DNA from: Neoceratodus forsteri
Taxonomy: Eukaryota; Chordata; Ceratodontiformes; Ceratodontidae
Assembly: GCA_016271365.2 (NCBI GenBank)
Contig: CM057459.1
Span: 824,759,001 to 824,823,000, forward strand
DNA length: 64,000 nucleotides
Direction: 5' to 3'
Shown here piece after piece: positions 63,730 to 64,000 of this stretch (positions are counted from its first letter, which is position 1; every line of letters starts with the position of its first letter). Under the pieces are notes generated by a model. It was given only the letters and a program-made list of their open reading frames with translations. It had not been told where the DNA came from and searched no databases. The position numbers and the translations under genes were made by a program.

Positions 63730-64000
63730 ATTTATTTGCCTTTTTTGCCCCCTGTATGCTTGTTGCTGGCAGCTGCTGGTGTGCAGTGTGCTGCAGTTTC
63801 AAATAATCAAACTTCACAAAGGTTCTTTTCTCTCCGAGTCCTCCTCCAGTCCTCCTCCTGATATTGGTCTCTCATCAATCCCTCCTATTCCCCCACTCCC
63901 CAATCTTGATTAATCCTCCAGAGTCCCGATTCCTCCTTCTGTCCTGAACCTGCCCATGTACTCCCTCCCGTCTCCCAGTCCCCCGATTTTAGCTTTTTTC
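63730..64000. other. Pyrimidine-rich DNA to window end
   Basis: The plus strand is C/T-rich from about 63830 (TCCTCCTCCAGTCC-type runs). There is no open frame of note and no hAT right terminus. Confidence 0.45.

Larger units (their letters stand above)
57292..64000 (-). mobile_element. hAT (ZBED-type) DNA transposon, runs past window end
   Basis: The left terminus TAGGGTTGTCAGAACCC (57292) follows a possible 8-bp target sequence CTTCCAAG. It is followed by dense subterminal GTTCTAG/CTAGAAC motifs (57317-57395), typical transposase-binding repeats. The transposase is antisense (62140-59295). The 5' side holds a higher-order minisatellite (62370-63700). No matching right terminus is seen before 64000, so the element either extends beyond the window or has lost that end. 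Nested foldback DNA lies at 57601-58412. Confidence 0.75.

Noticed and set aside
1..64000. Endogenous retrovirus or LTR elements
   Set aside because: I looked for gag-pol style motifs, primer-binding sites and paired LTRs and saw none. All RT blocks here are of non-LTR type (SKAFD, PQG-S-LGP, F/Y-x-DD with LINE thumb).

Overview
This window reads as repeat-dominated nuclear DNA of a vertebrate with a large, retroelement-rich genome. I found no host protein-coding exon, no tRNA, rRNA or other RNA gene, no CRISPR array, and no prokaryotic operon structure. The repeat mix is many CR1-clade LINEs with a (TTTCTATG)n-like 3' end, L2-type LINEs, a MIR/CORE-type SINE, tRNA-derived SINEs, a ZBED-type hAT element, a Crypton tyrosine recombinase, a piggyBac MITE and many foldback MITEs, with no recognisable LTR retrotransposon. 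That fits a lobe-finned fish, amphibian or non-mammalian amniote (lungfish and caecilian are reasonable guesses). The species cannot be named from sequence reading alone.

Layout. 0-4.7 kb: (TG)n, a tRNA-SINE, CR1 scraps and a divergent CR1-group LINE split by an antisense CR1. 4.7-9.1 kb: MITE-like DNA and an internally deleted CR1-group element whose ORF1 still shows esterase motifs. 9.1-23 kb: a nest. A CR1 (9.8-14.61 kb, continuing at 20.65-21.26 kb) is split by about 6 kb of inserted DNA, which itself carries a full-length antisense CR1 (15.17-19.86 kb) with an SGNH-esterase ORF1 plus endonuclease and reverse transcriptase. Another CR1 lies head to tail at 21.25-22.9 kb. 23-28 kb: CR1 fragments, unidentified DNA and MITEs. 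28.2-35.3 kb: foldback MITEs, one of which is split by a nearly intact LINE (30.33-35.23 kb) with duplicated 5' monomers and a 2A-like ribosome-skipping motif at the N-terminus of its polyprotein. 35.3-40 kb: an inverted-repeat transposon mosaic around an antisense L2. 40-42.6 kb: AT-rich DNA with a reversed MIR. 42.6-44.9 kb: a CR1 carrying a 73-bp piggyBac MITE in a TTAA site. 45-50 kb: LINE fragments. 50.3-52.4 kb: a decayed Crypton followed by a foldback MITE. 53.1-55.2 kb: an antisense relative of the 2A-LINE. 55.3-57.3 kb: CR1 scraps, a tandem tRNA-SINE array and an L1/Tx1-like tail. 57.3 kb to at least 62.1 kb: an antisense hAT element with BED finger, catalytic core and dimerisation domain. 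62.37-63.7 kb: a higher-order minisatellite on its 5' side.

The coding content is therefore almost entirely selfish machinery: endonuclease plus reverse transcriptase for target-primed retrotransposition, an ORF1 esterase, a tyrosine recombinase and a hAT transposase. Nearly every copy is broken by frameshifts or stops. The youngest-looking is the 2A-LINE, which shows one frameshift and one stop across its endonuclease and reverse transcriptase.
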